A DNA stretch of 21,717 nucleotides, from positions 36,806 to 58,522 of the forward strand of contig JBNGIQ010007723.1 of NCBI GenBank assembly GCA_049999765.1, written 5' to 3'. Of the stretch, positions 1 through 9,466 are shown piece after piece. The first letter of the stretch is position 1. Every line of letters starts with the position of its first letter. The position numbers were made by a program, and so were the translations under genes. This stretch comes from Phaeoceros laevis. Lineage: Eukaryota > Anthocerotophyta > Anthocerotopsida > Notothyladales. The notes below the pieces were generated by a model, which was given only the letters and a program-made list of their open reading frames with translations, searched no databases and had not been told where the DNA came from.

Positions 1-108
1 TGAAGCCTTGTGCAAGCCCACTGTGCCGTGCCTAGACCTACACATTGTTCCACTGACGTTGTGCGCACGCATTGCTGGCCCCATTCGACAGGTATTGTGC
101 ATCTGATC

Positions 109-208
109 GATTGCAGATCTCCTTAGAGAGCATTTCTAAGATTGCAGATCTCTTTAGAGAGCATTTCCAAGATCTGCAGATCTCCTTAGAGAGCATTTCC
201 AAGATTGC
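109..208. repeat. 31-32 bp tandem repeat, three copies plus a stub
   Basis: Three successive copies start at 109, 140 and 171, each beginning GATTGCAGATCT or GATCTGCAGATCT and ending GAGAGCATTTCYAA; a fourth breaks off after six bases at 203. The third copy is one base longer, so the frame changes across the array. It lies just upstream of the first start codon of the transposase-like pseudogene and is probably non-coding. Confidence 0.9.
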
Positions 209-1027
209 GCCTCTAACCAGCGGTGTGATTTTTGGTAGGCACTTCATCATGACGAGACTGCCAGCAAGGGCTGGTCTTTCACCAGTCTCAGAGGCCCGAC
301 GATTGGCTGCTCAACGATCTAAGAAGCAGGCACAATGTGCCAGATGACGACTGGCTGCTGCAGAAGCTGCCACTGCTGAGGGTAATGCTGCTGGTGAGGC
401 TAATGGCACTGGTGATGGGGCTCAGCCTACGGAGCTAGCTGATCGAACGAAGAGGGAAAAGGTGTTGGAGTGTGTCATGTTCCTTGAGAAGCATTTGGAG
501 CACCTGGACGATACCACCAAGCTGGAAGTGATGACCAAAATCACAGGTCACCAGCGGCTCAAGCGCACCAACGCTGTGCCGCCTGATGCAGCCACTTGGA
601 GAGAGGTGCAGGCTCAGAAGATGGTGGTGGAGAATGTGAGAAAAAGCATACGGATTGTTGGTGGACCAGGTCACTCAAAGGACACTCTTGGAGCCAAACA
701 CTCCATAATTTTGGCTTGTGTGACACCTACGAAACGTTATGGCTTCAACAAAGAGATTGCACGGCAAATTGGTGTTCACAGGGACAACATTGCTAGGGCC
801 ATTTTGCAGAGAAAGCTGATTCATGAGACTGGCCAGGGCTTGTGGGTAACTGCAAGGGCAATGCGTTCCGATGTGCTGGACGAAACGACGAAAAATTTGG
901 TGATGGATTGGTGGAAAGAAATGTTGTCACCTTCTCCAAACAAAAAAAGACGTCGTCAGCTTCGATAAGGCTACTGGGGTGAAGGCTAGCCATCCCACAC
1001 ACTACCAGCAGTGTTCTGAGGTATTTA

Positions 1028-1680
1028 CTTGTACTCCTAAGTAGTCCTACTACTTTGTAGTACTCCTAAGTAGATTTACTACTTTGTAGTCCTACCAGTT
1101 CAACCCTCTGCCTCCTAGTACTGGGCTAGGTGTAGTAGTACAGTCTCATGCCACACAGTACTGGTCTTAGTGCTAAGAGTTCTAGATGACTGCCACATAG
1201 TACTGATTACACTTCTCATAGTACTCATCACAGTTCTAATAGTACGCCCTCCTGTGATCAGTACCCTGTCGTAGTCACCTAGTACTGATCATAATTCTAT
1301 TAGTATTGATCACAGTTCTAATAGTACTGTTCACAGTTCTAATAGTACTTCTTGCTGCCCCTTAGTACTCATGAGTACCTCTTACTGTCACTGAGTACTC
1401 CTATGAGTACCTCCTCCTGCCACAGGGTACTCACGAGTACCTCCTCCAGGCACTCAGTACCTGGTGATGTATTAGAAGTACCCCCTTCGTCTACCAAGTA
1501 CCTTCAGTATATAGGAAGTACTGGCAAGGAGTACTAGTAATAAGTACTTGCATTGGTGAAGTGGTTTTTTTCAGTTTCCTTGTGTGTCCAATACTCCAGT
1601 ACTCATAGTAATGTTGCACCATAGTACCCTGCATGAAAGTGCAGTACCCATTCTTGGTGCTGCAAGTACCTGCGGGGTAC
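1028..1680. repeat. GTAC-rich degenerate array
   Basis: I count 29 GTAC tetramers by hand in about 660 bases, where two or three would be expected. Most sit in AGTACT or GAGTACCTC contexts. Part of the array shows a loose period, with a recurring phrase close to CACAGTTCTAATAGTACT (1210-1350) and then GAGTACCTCCTCC (1380-1450). It fills the intron of the transposase-like pseudogene. GTAC is the core bound by plant SPL/CRR1-type factors, but a simple satellite origin is equally possible. Confidence 0.85.
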
Positions 1681-1691
1681 TATAGTGCAAC
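1613..1691. repeat. Imperfect hairpin, 21-bp arms
   Basis: Bases 1613-1633 and 1671-1691 are inverted copies matching at 19 of 21 positions, with 37 bases between them. Both arms contain a TAGTACC core, so the hairpin grows out of the GTAC-rich array. It ends about 100 bases before the splice acceptor. Confidence 0.8.
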
Positions 1692-2507
1692 ATGCATGGG
1701 GATTTCCAGACTGCAGACACTCCAAAGTTTCGTCTTATGTCCTGGCCATGTGGAATTGTTGCTGACATTGCCTCGCTCCTTTGCTTGGTGCAGGTGCAAA
1801 TGTATTTAAAGTTCAAGGAGCGGTACCCTGATGTGAAGATCTGCAAGCGGGCCTTTGATAGGTTGAAGCCTTTTTTTGTGAAGCACCAGGATAGCAGGAA
1901 TGTGTGCCAATGTGTTAGGCATGTTCAGCTGCAGTTGCTCAGGGATGCATTAGCAACTCTTAGGCCTGGAGAAATGCAGTACCCAACTGTATCAGATTTG
2001 TGGCAGGAGATTGTTTGCCCGAAAGCTGATGACGCAGCATGTCACAAGCTTGTATGTCTAATGGGTACTTGCCCTGATTGTGGGATCGACCTGCTGAAGT
2101 TTACTCCGTAGGAGTTGTCTACAGACCCTGAAGCTCCTAGGGTGAAATGGAGCAATTATGAATACGAGACTTACAAAATGAAGACTGGGAAAGAAGGAAA
2201 GCATTTGAAGGCGGCACCAAGCGTACTCCAGCAGCTGACTTCATCAAGTTTTTAAGGCAAGAGCTGCCCAAATACGTCCGCCATAATTTTCAAGCCAAGT
2301 GGCAGGACCTCATGTTCAAGATGTGCAAGAAAAATTTTCCAGGTTGGGTTATTCTGTCCATAGTGGACTTTGCGCAAAACTATACTTTCCAATCATTGAT
2401 TGAGGTGCAAACTGAGTACTGGTATTCATAGCAGATTTCCATTTTTGTGCAAATCACTTTCCGGCATGCTACTGCTGAAGAGGTAGCAGCGGGCCGAGGC
2501 TCCAATG

Positions 2508-2607
2508 NNNNNNNNNNNNNNNNNNNNNNNNNNNNNNNNNNNNNNNNNNNNNNNNNNNNNNNNNNNNNNNNNNNNNNNNNNNNNNNNNNNNNNNNNNNNN
2601 NNNNNNN
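2508..2607. other. Assembly gap of exactly 100 N
   Basis: A run of 100 unknown bases lies inside the second exon of the transposase-like pseudogene, between ITFRHA and EEERRRNIIREYHFYISDD. A round 100 usually means unknown size, so the different frames on the two sides are not evidence of mutation. Confidence 0.98.
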
Positions 2608-3541
2608 CTGATTGATCTGGAGGAGGAAGAGGAGCGAAGGCGGAACATCATCCGTGAGTATCACTTTTATATTTCGGATGATAAGCTTCATGACACATTG
2701 TTTGTGCAGCACTGCTTCAAATTGCATTATCGATGGCTGCAGGCACTTGGTATTGAGTATACAGAGCAGTGGATTCGGAGCAATGGCGCTGCTTCTCAGT
2801 TTAAAGCAGCTCGTCCGTTTTACCATGTTGCACGCTGCGCTCCAATGACGGGCAAGATTATGAACTGGTCGTTTTTTGCAAATGGCCACGGGAAGGGCGA
2901 GCATGACGGAGCTGGTACTTGTGTGAAATGGCTCCTTTTGTATGAAGAGAAACGTATGAAATCAGTCCGCCTTGCTAAGGCTACTCAGGCTGTGGCCTTT
3001 CTTTCTATCATAGCTGGTGACGCTGCAGCTCTTACATGTGCATCTGGTCATAGGGATGTTAGGATGAACTTCCACTTCATTATGCCAACAGAGGTGAACA
3101 GGTACGACCAATTCACATGTGACATTATCAGAGGCATGCGCGCAATTCACCAGGTTATGTTAAGGATTGGCACTTCTTGGAGATTAGTCCAACTGTGTGC
3201 CACCATCTCTCTTCTGAGGTGTTGGCATATCGGGATGAAGTCCAGTCATTGTCACAATGTCGTGGTGATTACGATAAGGCTCTCTGATGCATTAGCGGTT
3301 GGTGATACTTTTGCTGTCAATTGCGACTCAGAAACCGAGGACTTCTGGTTGCTCTTGTGCTTGGGGAAATCCCGCGGCCTGCAAAGCCGAACACGAACCC
3401 TTCTTCTATGAGAAATTGAATTTAAAGTGCGTGCACGACGACGGGACGTTAGTTGTCGATGTTGATTTGCCATGCGTGACATAGTAGACAGGCCAACATT
3501 TACATTTGCCAACGGCTCATTTGCCGGCTGTGTCCCACACG

Positions 3542-3699
3542 GTGTGTGTGTAGTATTTGAAGAGGTTTACGATCCCATAGAGGGTCCCCCCTTTGCCCTA
3601 GCTGGGCACCCGTCTGGCGACCGGGTATAGTAGGGTTTATGTTAATAAAAGTGCATGCTGCCGGGCATCCAATTTGCACGGCTCCCAGGCTGAACTAGG
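3542..3699 (+). repeat. Dispersed repeat, copy 1
   Basis: This stretch aligns with 20862-21016 in the same orientation. Shared landmarks in order are GTGTGTGTG, ATTTGARGAGGTT, TCCCATAGAGGGTC, GGGCACCCGT, YCGGGTA, GCATGC.GCCG, GCTC..CTCCCA and GTTGAAC/CTGAAC. The two are diverged and slightly indel-shifted, so this is an old interspersed family, possibly a SINE or other short non-coding element. Copy 1 begins about 60 bases after the stop of the transposase-like pseudogene. No coding potential is visible. Confidence 0.7.
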
Positions 3700-3700
3700 G

Positions 3701-3750
3701 ATGCCATCATCCTTTTCTAAAATGAGAGGATGATTTGCTATGGGTGGCAT
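3701..3750. repeat. Imperfect hairpin after dispersed repeat copy 1
   Basis: ATCATCCT (3706-3713) pairs with AGGATGAT (3727-3734), and outer ATGCC (3701-3705) pairs with GGCAT (3746-3750) with an asymmetric bulge. It lies directly after the dispersed repeat and is not seen after copy 2. Confidence 0.6.
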
Positions 3751-5375
3751 TCTGTGCGTTTTATTAATATAAATCCTTTCTTATCTTAATTAAAAGTTCA
3801 GACACATATCATTTGAATTGAATTATGTTCCTTCCGGATTGGGATGCGAAGGCCTGTAAGTCAGGTTCAAATGCTCACGTGTTGTGTTATATATTAGGTT
3901 TGGGGCGGTGTGTAATATGACGTATGTAACGTTTAAGTTGTAGGTCTGGGGCATACGTTGGAGGTAATTAGGTTTTTTGAGCGGTTTTGTGAGGTTGATT
4001 GCTACAGGCCTGAGTGCGGGTGTTGTATTCATTAGGTTTGAGGACTGGAGTGTGATGGAGACGCTTCTCTCGTACGCCTTTGTGTCAATCTGCTCGTGGT
4101 TTTGTTTGAGTATGGTATCTGTTGGTCGATTGAGGCGACGGCGTGTGCAGAAAAGTTCTCCGTTGCACGCAGGATTGGGAAGCGTTTCATGTATTATAAG
4201 TTCCAAGGCCATTGTGACTTGTAAAGGCATTGTGGTCTAGCTATTGTGTTGGCCATGGTGCAGGGTTTGAGCTATTGTAATTTGCAAGGCCATTTTCGGG
4301 CTAAGGCAGTGCATGAATGTAGCCTTGGCGTCTTGCAGCCATCTTCACGAAGGCGGGCACAGTTGTACCCTTGTAGCTTATTGTAACTTGCACGCGTGTT
4401 ATAGCCTGGACACTGTAGATGGCAGTGAGTGGCCAGACAGCCAGCGACCCTTGCATCCAGTATGGCTGTCCGAAGACTGACTCTTTGTGTCCAGTCTGTC
4501 TGTCCGATGACTAACAACAGGCAGGGCAGTAGCAGCAGCTAAGGCGGGCAGCAGCAGCAGCTATGGCTTGAGAATTAGCTCGGTATGTTGGCCCGGGATG
4601 TATATTTTATGGGTCGCAATGTAGTGAGGTTCTAGTTATAATTGAGGTTTTTAGCAGGAATTCCTAGCAGGAGCTCTAATACTTGTGTCTCACTGTGTTT
4701 ATACACAGTGAGACACAGGTGTTATTTATTCCTGGGTACGATGCTGATCATTGACTGATGAAATGTAGTCTTTGTAAATGCATTCTGGGTTTGTGATCAT
4801 CGGTGCAGAAGAGAATATGGTGCATTCGTGGATGCAGTCTGTTCGTTAAGTGATGGAGGTTTAAGTCCCGGGTGCAGGTCTTCAGATTTGTTGTTTTTCA
4901 GATTGTGTACTATTTCTTGCTTTCGTAGCGTATGTTCAGGCAGGTGGTCATGGTGCTAGAGTTGGCGGGATTTGTCGGCTGTGATACTGATAGTAACTTC
5001 TGGGCTTTGTGGTGCAGGAACAGCAGAATATGGTGATGGTTTCCGATGCTAAATCGAAGTCACAAGCGTGCAGGGAAATCAACATAATACCTAGCACAAG
5101 CCAGCAACTGATTAGATCTCACCAATCGCATTCAAACGAGCGTGATAGATATGTATGTGTAGTGTAATCTGCAGGTGAGCTTTATGATGAACGTGTTGCA
5201 TCCTGTTTGCTTCTTCAAGCAAAAATCCATCAGGGTACTGAATGTCACACTGTGGCACGCAAGATTGTAGTCTATCTTTGTTCTCAGGATGCAGTTTGTA
5301 CTGTTTGTATGAAGTTCCAGTATACATATGTGTGCAGAATTCTGATATCTGTAAAGGCATGAAACTGTAAAATGA
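3751..5375. other. Gene-free stretch
   Basis: No open frame here has recognisable protein content. It holds loosely repeated phrases around ATTGTAAYTTGCAAGGCCATT (4185-4395), two similar CTGTCCGAWGACT phrases (near 4467 and 4500), a doubled GCAGCAGCAGCTA phrase (4530-4563), and the perfect hairpin at 4684-4717. The part from about 5100 to 5375 is probably the 3' untranslated tail of the LINE on the minus strand; I see no clear poly-A tail or target-site duplication. Confidence 0.5.
4684..4717. repeat. Perfect 15-bp hairpin with 4-base loop
   Basis: TGTGTCTCACTGTGT (4684-4698) is followed by TTAT and then its exact reverse complement (4703-4717). The arms extend imperfectly outwards into TAATAC and GTTATT. 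No T-run or gene end is adjacent, so a terminator reading does not fit; a foldback element or replication-slippage product is more likely. Confidence 0.9.
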
Positions 5376-6269
5376 CTATGAGAGCTGTGTGCTAGCTGAA
5401 GTATGAGAGCTACTGCTTCTAAGGAGCATATGAAAAGGTGCTGAAAACTGTCTACCGGTGTATCTATAGTCTGTGTCTGGCAACTCATATTCTATGCTAT
5501 CAATGGAGTCTTGACTAGATTGTGAAGATGCAGAGTCGGATGTGTTGCCAGAGTTGTCGTCTTCAGATTGGTCCATTGATTGAGCTTGTGAGATATGGTC
5601 CAGTAGATCGTACGCCATGTTAACTACCAGCGATTGAGGTCTTGCAGTATATAATAATAAACTTGTTGCATGACTTGAGAGTAACTGGAAATATTTTGAG
5701 CTCTGTCTGAGTGACTGAGTGAGCGGGCAGTGATATATCATGTGCTCCTCAATTGCTGGAGTTTCAGCATTACATAGGTGACACGGTGGTGCTGGGGTTC
5801 CTGCCTGTTGCAGCCATCGGTGTCTGTTGGACCATGGTGTGGCCTGAAGCCGTAAATGGATATATGCCCTGACTTTTGTGAACGGTAATACTTCTTTTAA
5901 GTACGACTGCAGGGCGAAGACTGGATTGTGATTAACGGACTGTAAATAGTGTTGTTGCCCAGCTGACAGTGCGTGGTGGTGCCATAATCGGTGAAAGTAA
6001 GCTCTCCGAATGATATCTGATGTGAGCTCATGTAACTGATAATGCTGCAATCCCCATTTGGTTAGCCATGTTTCCCATTCAAAGAACCAGCCTTGGCTCT
6101 GATTTAGAGATATGTCCTTGAGCTCTTGAAGTGCCATTGTAGGTAAACGATCTGGCTTCATAGCTGTGATCTGCTGTAAGAATTGAGCTGTGATGATAAG
6201 AGCTTCCATCTCCACCGGGCATAGTCCTAATTCAGTAAGCAATGTTGCTGTACAAACCGATTGTGTCAT
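5376..6269 (-). pseudogene. LINE C-terminal block with CCHC zinc knuckle
   Basis: The 297-residue block opens near LLTELGLCPVEMEAL, a phrase typical of the region after the RT thumb. At residues 163-181 it has C-x2-C-x9-H-x4-C (CHLCNAETPAIEEHMIYHC), the nucleic-acid-binding knuckle common near LINE C-termini. The tail is acidic and serine-rich (about 230-275). The block ends at a TGA or equivalent stop at 5376 with no sign of truncation, so the 3' coding end is probably preserved. Confidence 0.8.
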
Positions 6270-6307
6270 GTGAAAGTGTCTCTTGAAATACTACCTCTGG
6301 ATCCTTT

Positions 6308-6730
6308 CTAACTGAAGCCATCTTGTTTTTGTGCAGCCACTGCCCAGATGGGTGCTGCGTATAGTAGCTTTGGAAGCAGACATTGGTTATAGAATGTAAT
6401 CATTGGCACTGTGTGGAGGAAGTGTTGGTTAAGTGCCCTTGATCTGAGGTGGAAGGATGAGTTGATAGCTGCATCCATTCTGGCCTGTCTTGCTTCGTGA
6501 ATTCTCTTTGCTGTAAAGATCATCATACCCAGGTATTTATACAAATCAGATATGGCAATACGCTGATCCCCCCAGTAGAACTGGTAACTAGTGTTGTCGG
6601 TATCATGGAAAACCAGTACAGCTGTTTTTGCCAAATTGACTTTTAAGGTCGGACTTGATGCAGAACTGCTGTAACAGATTGAGTTGGTTTTGGAGCCTGG
6701 CCGCGCTGTGTGATAAGAGAACGAGGTCAT
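6308..6730 (-). pseudogene. LINE RT thumb/connection region
   Basis: From about residue 31 this frame gives KVNLAKTAVLVF, then YKYLGMMIF, then KRIHEARQARMDAAIN and LLPKLLYAAPIWA. These match the usual LINE order after the FADD motif (LKVNxxKT, YLG, the helical thumb, and LPxLLYGxxxW). Its first 30 residues are a shadow of the preceding frame. It ends at a TAG at 6308 after QKQDGFS, where the true reading moves to other frames. Confidence 0.8.
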
Positions 6731-7709
6731 CGGCGAATAATAATAAGGCTATTGCCAAACCCAAGATATGGGGCTCGTCAAGTGGTATGTCCGTCTCTGC
6801 AAATAGCTTCTGAAGTGCTTGTAAGTACAGCGCAAACGAGGTGGGTGACTGTGAACATCCCTGCTTGAGTCCCATATTGCCCTCAAACGATGGTGTGGCG
6901 CTGTGTTGAGTTTTGATAGTTATTTGGCAATGCTGATACATGAGCTGGATACCTCTAATGAGCTGTGATGGTAGGCCTGCGGCCTTAAAGGCTTCCCATA
7001 GCTTGAACCTTGGAATGCAATCAAATGCCTTCCTGAAGTCTATGAAGCATGCAAAGACTTTGGTTCCTGTAGCCTTAGCCTTTTCTATAACGGCTCGGAG
7101 GGTGAAGAGGTGATGCAAACAACTGTAGGTCTTGCGAAAACCTGCTTGGAAACGCTGGTCTGCATGTTCCAGGTACGGCCTTGTGATGCTGTTAATAGAG
7201 GCCGCATACAACTTATAGAACATTGAATTTAACATGATGTATCTGTAATTGTCTGCATCGTTCAGCTGGCCTGCCTTGTACAAAGGAGTAGCATCTGCTG
7301 CCCCCCACGAGGAGGGGAATTGTCCAGTGCTGACAATTCGGTTGAACACATGTGACATAACTTTTGGCAACGCAGTATCTTTGAGAAGTTTGAAGTGATC
7401 CATATTTAAGCCATGCGTGTCATCTGCTTTGCCTGCCTTCAGAGAGGCCAATGCATCCCTAACATGTGTTGGTGTAAATAAGGCTTGCTCAGGGATAGTG
7501 GGAAACAGGTCAAGTGGCTTGTTGTGTTCAGGAAGATCAGATCTATAGAGGTCCATTCCATGTCGATACCATTCTGAAAGTGCAATGGGAGCCGCGGGTT
7601 TTCCTCTGTTCTTGATCATGTTGAAAAAGGCCTTCGGATTCTTCTTGATATTTTCAATAGCCTTTAGCTGGGTTTTGCGTTCGTATTCCCTGAGTTTGTC
7701 TCTCTTCAT
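6603..7709 (-). pseudogene. LINE reverse transcriptase domain
   Basis: This 368-residue block contains the core of an RNA-dependent DNA polymerase that would copy element RNA at a nicked chromosomal target. Seen in order: a basic N-terminal linker (1-40), NYRYIMLNSMFYKLYA (154-169), QAGFRK (188-193), motif A FIDFRKAFD (222-230, catalytic Asp 224), GLKQGCSQSPTSFALYLQAL (280-299), and the catalytic FADD (325-328). All three expected catalytic aspartates appear present. The frame fails after SDLK because of one extra A, and the protein continues in the next block as KVNLAKTAVLVF. Start is arbitrary because the frame continues upstream past a single stop. Confidence 0.85.
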
Positions 7710-7736
7710 TCTGCTGTATAGTTTTGAGAGCTGTCG

Positions 7737-7985
7737 TTAATCTTGTCTGTTCAGTGTGTCTCCAGTTGTGTCTTCATTGAGCATATTCTGGATCTGCCTT
7801 TGAACCTTCTGACACTCAGCGTCATGCCACAATTTGCCCACATAGCCTCTGCGTTTTTTGCCTGGTGTGATCTTCGTACCATGCTTATGTAAGCCTTTCA
7901 TAAAGCAGGAGTGCAAGGCACATGTGATGTCCTCAAGAGATGAACGGCACTGATGTCTCCGAAATGAATGCACTATCGCAGCCAT
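7737..7985 (-). pseudogene. LINE ORF2 fragment: endonuclease-RT linker
   Basis: This 82-residue block includes LWHDAECQKVQRQIQNML, the kind of tryptophan/acidic-Glu-Cys phrase found between endonuclease and reverse transcriptase in LINE ORF2 proteins. It is in the same frame as the RT block and is separated from it by one TAA stop at 7737-7739, after which RQLSKLYSRMKRDKL continues. The upstream frame is open for about 12 more codons with LKNSEAHRKD before a stop. Confidence 0.65.
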
Positions 7986-8068
7986 GTCTTTCCGATGCGC
8001 TTCGCTATTCTTGAGTCAAAATGTAAAATGGGGTTGGGGCACGGTGTGGGCATAAACGTAAACTGTGA

Positions 8069-8648
8069 CCGGACATCCGGCACACATGCCATGAAGCGTA
8101 CGTGTCCCTGTCCCTCGTGGAGTCCGTGGCGTTACGGAAGTAGGGGGACCCCCCCTCTCATGCGGGGGGGTTAATGTAGTGCGCATGGGTTAATGTAGTG
8201 CGCATTCGGCTTGCGGAAGGTGGCGTAGGTGGCGTCCACGAAGGCAATTCATAATAAACATACAAAACACTCCCATCATTGTCATGCCCATCATGATGCA
8301 ATACATGATGCTCACCCCTGACATCAGGCAAAGAGAATGTGTCAGCATATCGGAAACCACTCCTTAGTGCTATACATCCCACACGGAATGACACACGGGG
8401 TTTGAAGTTAAGAACCTTGATTTGAGTCCACAGTCCGATAGACCTTCATGCCGAACATCGGGTACCGCTAGTGCACTCCATGGTCCTATGTTTGTGCCGT
8501 CAAACCGGACATCCGGTGCTGATGATTGTGATGCTCCATTTTTTGTCTCGTGCCGGACATCCGGTACATGAGATACAGCCCAGGCTCCTAACTTTGTGCC
8601 TCTCTCGTACCGGACATCTGGTACAGCTCCCTTGTACCGGACATCCGG
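8069..8648. repeat. First cluster of the CCGGACATCCGG palindrome
   Basis: Exact copies of CCGGACATCCGG lie at 8069, 8505, 8553 and 8637, a one-base variant (CCGGACATCTGG) at 8610, and a weaker one (CCGAACATCGGG) at 8451. The motif is two TCCGG half-sites inverted around CA. At 8610 and 8637 the symmetry extends to GTAC...GTAC. All copies show CA, not TG, on the plus strand. Spacing is irregular, so this is not a simple tandem array. Confidence 0.9.
8143..8205. repeat. G5-C7-G7 foldback followed by a 19-bp perfect duplication
   Basis: A C7 run (8149-8155) faces a G7 run (8164-8170) across TCTCATGC, with a G5 run before it. Bases 8168-8186 (GGGTTAATGTAGTGCGCAT) are repeated exactly at 8187-8205. 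A similar C8/G8 foldback occurs at 13412-13445. Confidence 0.85.
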
Positions 8649-8737
8649 TACTGCTATTGCATGTATGGTCCTTGTGCCCGCTGCATTAGAGTTAAAAATG
8701 TGGCTGTCATTGAATCTTTGTGCTGTACAAGTTCCCC

Positions 8738-9020
8738 AAGATCCCCATACCTGGTGCTGTCTCTCATGGAAGAGCAGTGCTGTAGATGTTCCCCATACTT
8801 GGTGCTCTCCCTTTGCGCATGTTTGCTGCATTGCCAAATCCTCCACACCATGAAGTGATAGAGGGGAGCAGACCATTGCAAAATTGTCCACAGCATGAAG
8901 TGACAGAGGGGAGGAGTCCATTGCCAAATTCTTCACACCATGAAGTGACAGTGGGGAGGAGTCCTCCATTGACAAAATCTCCACACCATGTAGCGACAGA
9001 GGGGAGGTGTCTTCCAACAC
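8738..9020. repeat. Two adjacent degenerate tandem repeats
   Basis: First, CCCCATACYTGGTGCT phrases recur near 8740 and 8792 with related flanks. Then a unit of about 45-55 bases containing CACACCATGAAGTGACAG and GGGGAG occurs four times (near 8842, 8890, 8934 and 8985). The long minus-strand frame across this region consists only of these repeats. Confidence 0.75.
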
Positions 9021-9310
9021 TTGCACTACCGATCTCCCATGTTCACGCTGTGCCTGAAGTCAATGTACACGGCATAAACCAAAAGACAAACAAACATGTG
9101 GCTCTCACATGTTAAGGATAGAAAACCCAGCGAAACAGCTGTGAGGCAAGTTGGGATACCTCATTAGTAGAAAACATGTAATCTGCACCTCTTGCCTCAT
9201 TGGTGAAGTCAAAATTTTGATAAGCTTGTGGTGATATGAGGTCCTGCCCGAAACTGTGCTCAGGTGATGCCTCACAGTATGCAGTCCGGCCTTCTTGAAA
9301 TGATGAGTTG

Positions 9311-9466
9311 AACTTCACATTTCTACAAGACATCAAAGGAACTTCACATTTCTACAAGACATCAAAGGAACTTCACATTTCTACAAGACATCAAAGGAAC
9401 CTCACAGGAACTTCACATCTCTAGAACACATCAAAGGAACGTCGCATTTCTACAAGACATGAAAGG
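9311..9466. repeat. 29-bp tandem repeat, about six units
   Basis: Three identical 29-base units starting AACTTCACATTTCTACAAG run from 9311 to 9397. An 11-base partial unit follows, then two diverged full units up to 9466. There is no unique spacer between units. The unit length is not a multiple of three. Confidence 0.9.

Larger units (their letters stand above)
1021..1793 (+). other. Intron of the transposase-like pseudogene
   Basis: The exon 1 reading frame (after correcting the A7 slip) runs to CAGTGTTCTGAG and is followed by GTATTT at 1021. The next coding stretch starts after GGTGCAG at 1793 and continues in phase (CSE then VQMYLKF). The protein reads naturally across this GT-AG junction, and the interior is full of stops. 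At 773 bp it is filled by the GTAC-rich array and the hairpin listed separately. Confidence 0.65.
249..3484 (+). pseudogene. Degraded DDE-type transposase-like gene, two exons
   Basis: Exon 1 (about 249-1020) encodes a basic N-terminus, then a helical DNA-binding-like part (GVHRDNIARAI). Exon 2 begins at 1794 with YPDVKICKRAFDRLKPFFV and carries cysteine pairs (CxxCG near 2075), then an acidic motif IVDFAQNYTF (Asp codon 2366-2368), YISDDKLHDT, SNGAASQFKA and HGKGEHDGAG (Asp codon 2905-2907). The last part, FYEKLNLK, ends at the stop at 3482-3484. From memory, this arrangement belongs to a widespread plant transposon-encoded family with a DDE-like core; I cannot name the superfamily. Breaks: stop 345-347, frameshift in an A7 run at 942-948, stop 2109-2111, frameshift near 2210, stop 2429-2431, frameshifts near 3157, 3285 and 3360. 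The expected SDG reads SNG at 2779-2787. It is not functional. The start at 249 is a guess; the same frame is open from 72. Confidence 0.7.
5376..7985 (-). mobile_element. 5'-truncated non-LTR (LINE) retrotransposon
   Basis: Read on the minus strand, four coding blocks line up as one LINE ORF2: a linker block (7985-7737), the reverse transcriptase (7709-6603), RT thumb and connection (6730-6308), and a C-terminal block with zinc knuckle (6269-5376). There is no apurinic endonuclease domain upstream, so the copy lacks its 5' part, as is usual for target-primed insertions. LINE-like wording (SEAHRKDM, then HFTFD in another frame) may extend it to about 8055. Breaks are a stop at 7737-7739, an extra base in a T4 run at 6641-6644 (plus strand), and frameshift or stop near 6270-6310. 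This copy is inactive. No target-site duplication or tail could be fixed by eye. Confidence 0.85.

Noticed and set aside
2380-2904. 174-residue minus-strand frame spanning the N gap
   Set aside because: It overlaps the clear plus-strand transposase-like coding and is kept open only by the unknown bases.
3823-4230. 135-residue minus-strand frame
   Set aside because: No motif, low-complexity composition and no neighbouring exons.
4684-4717. Hairpin as transcription terminator
   Set aside because: No T-run, no upstream gene, and bacterial-type terminators are not expected in this genome.
8370-9026. 218-residue minus-strand frame with repeated SSPLSLHGV and VPDVRY/H
   Set aside because: It consists entirely of the tandem repeats and palindromes read through; VPDVR is just the palindrome in one frame. 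No independent protein signal.
9112-9336. 74-residue minus-strand frame with TNEARGADYMFSTNEVSQLAS
   Set aside because: Its composition looks protein-like, but I recognise no family, its start lies in the 29-bp repeat and no splice context supports it. It could be an exon scrap.
9311-9466. CRISPR-like direct repeats (also 12609-12772)
   Set aside because: Units abut directly or share identical linkers; there are no unique spacers, and the context is a plant genome.
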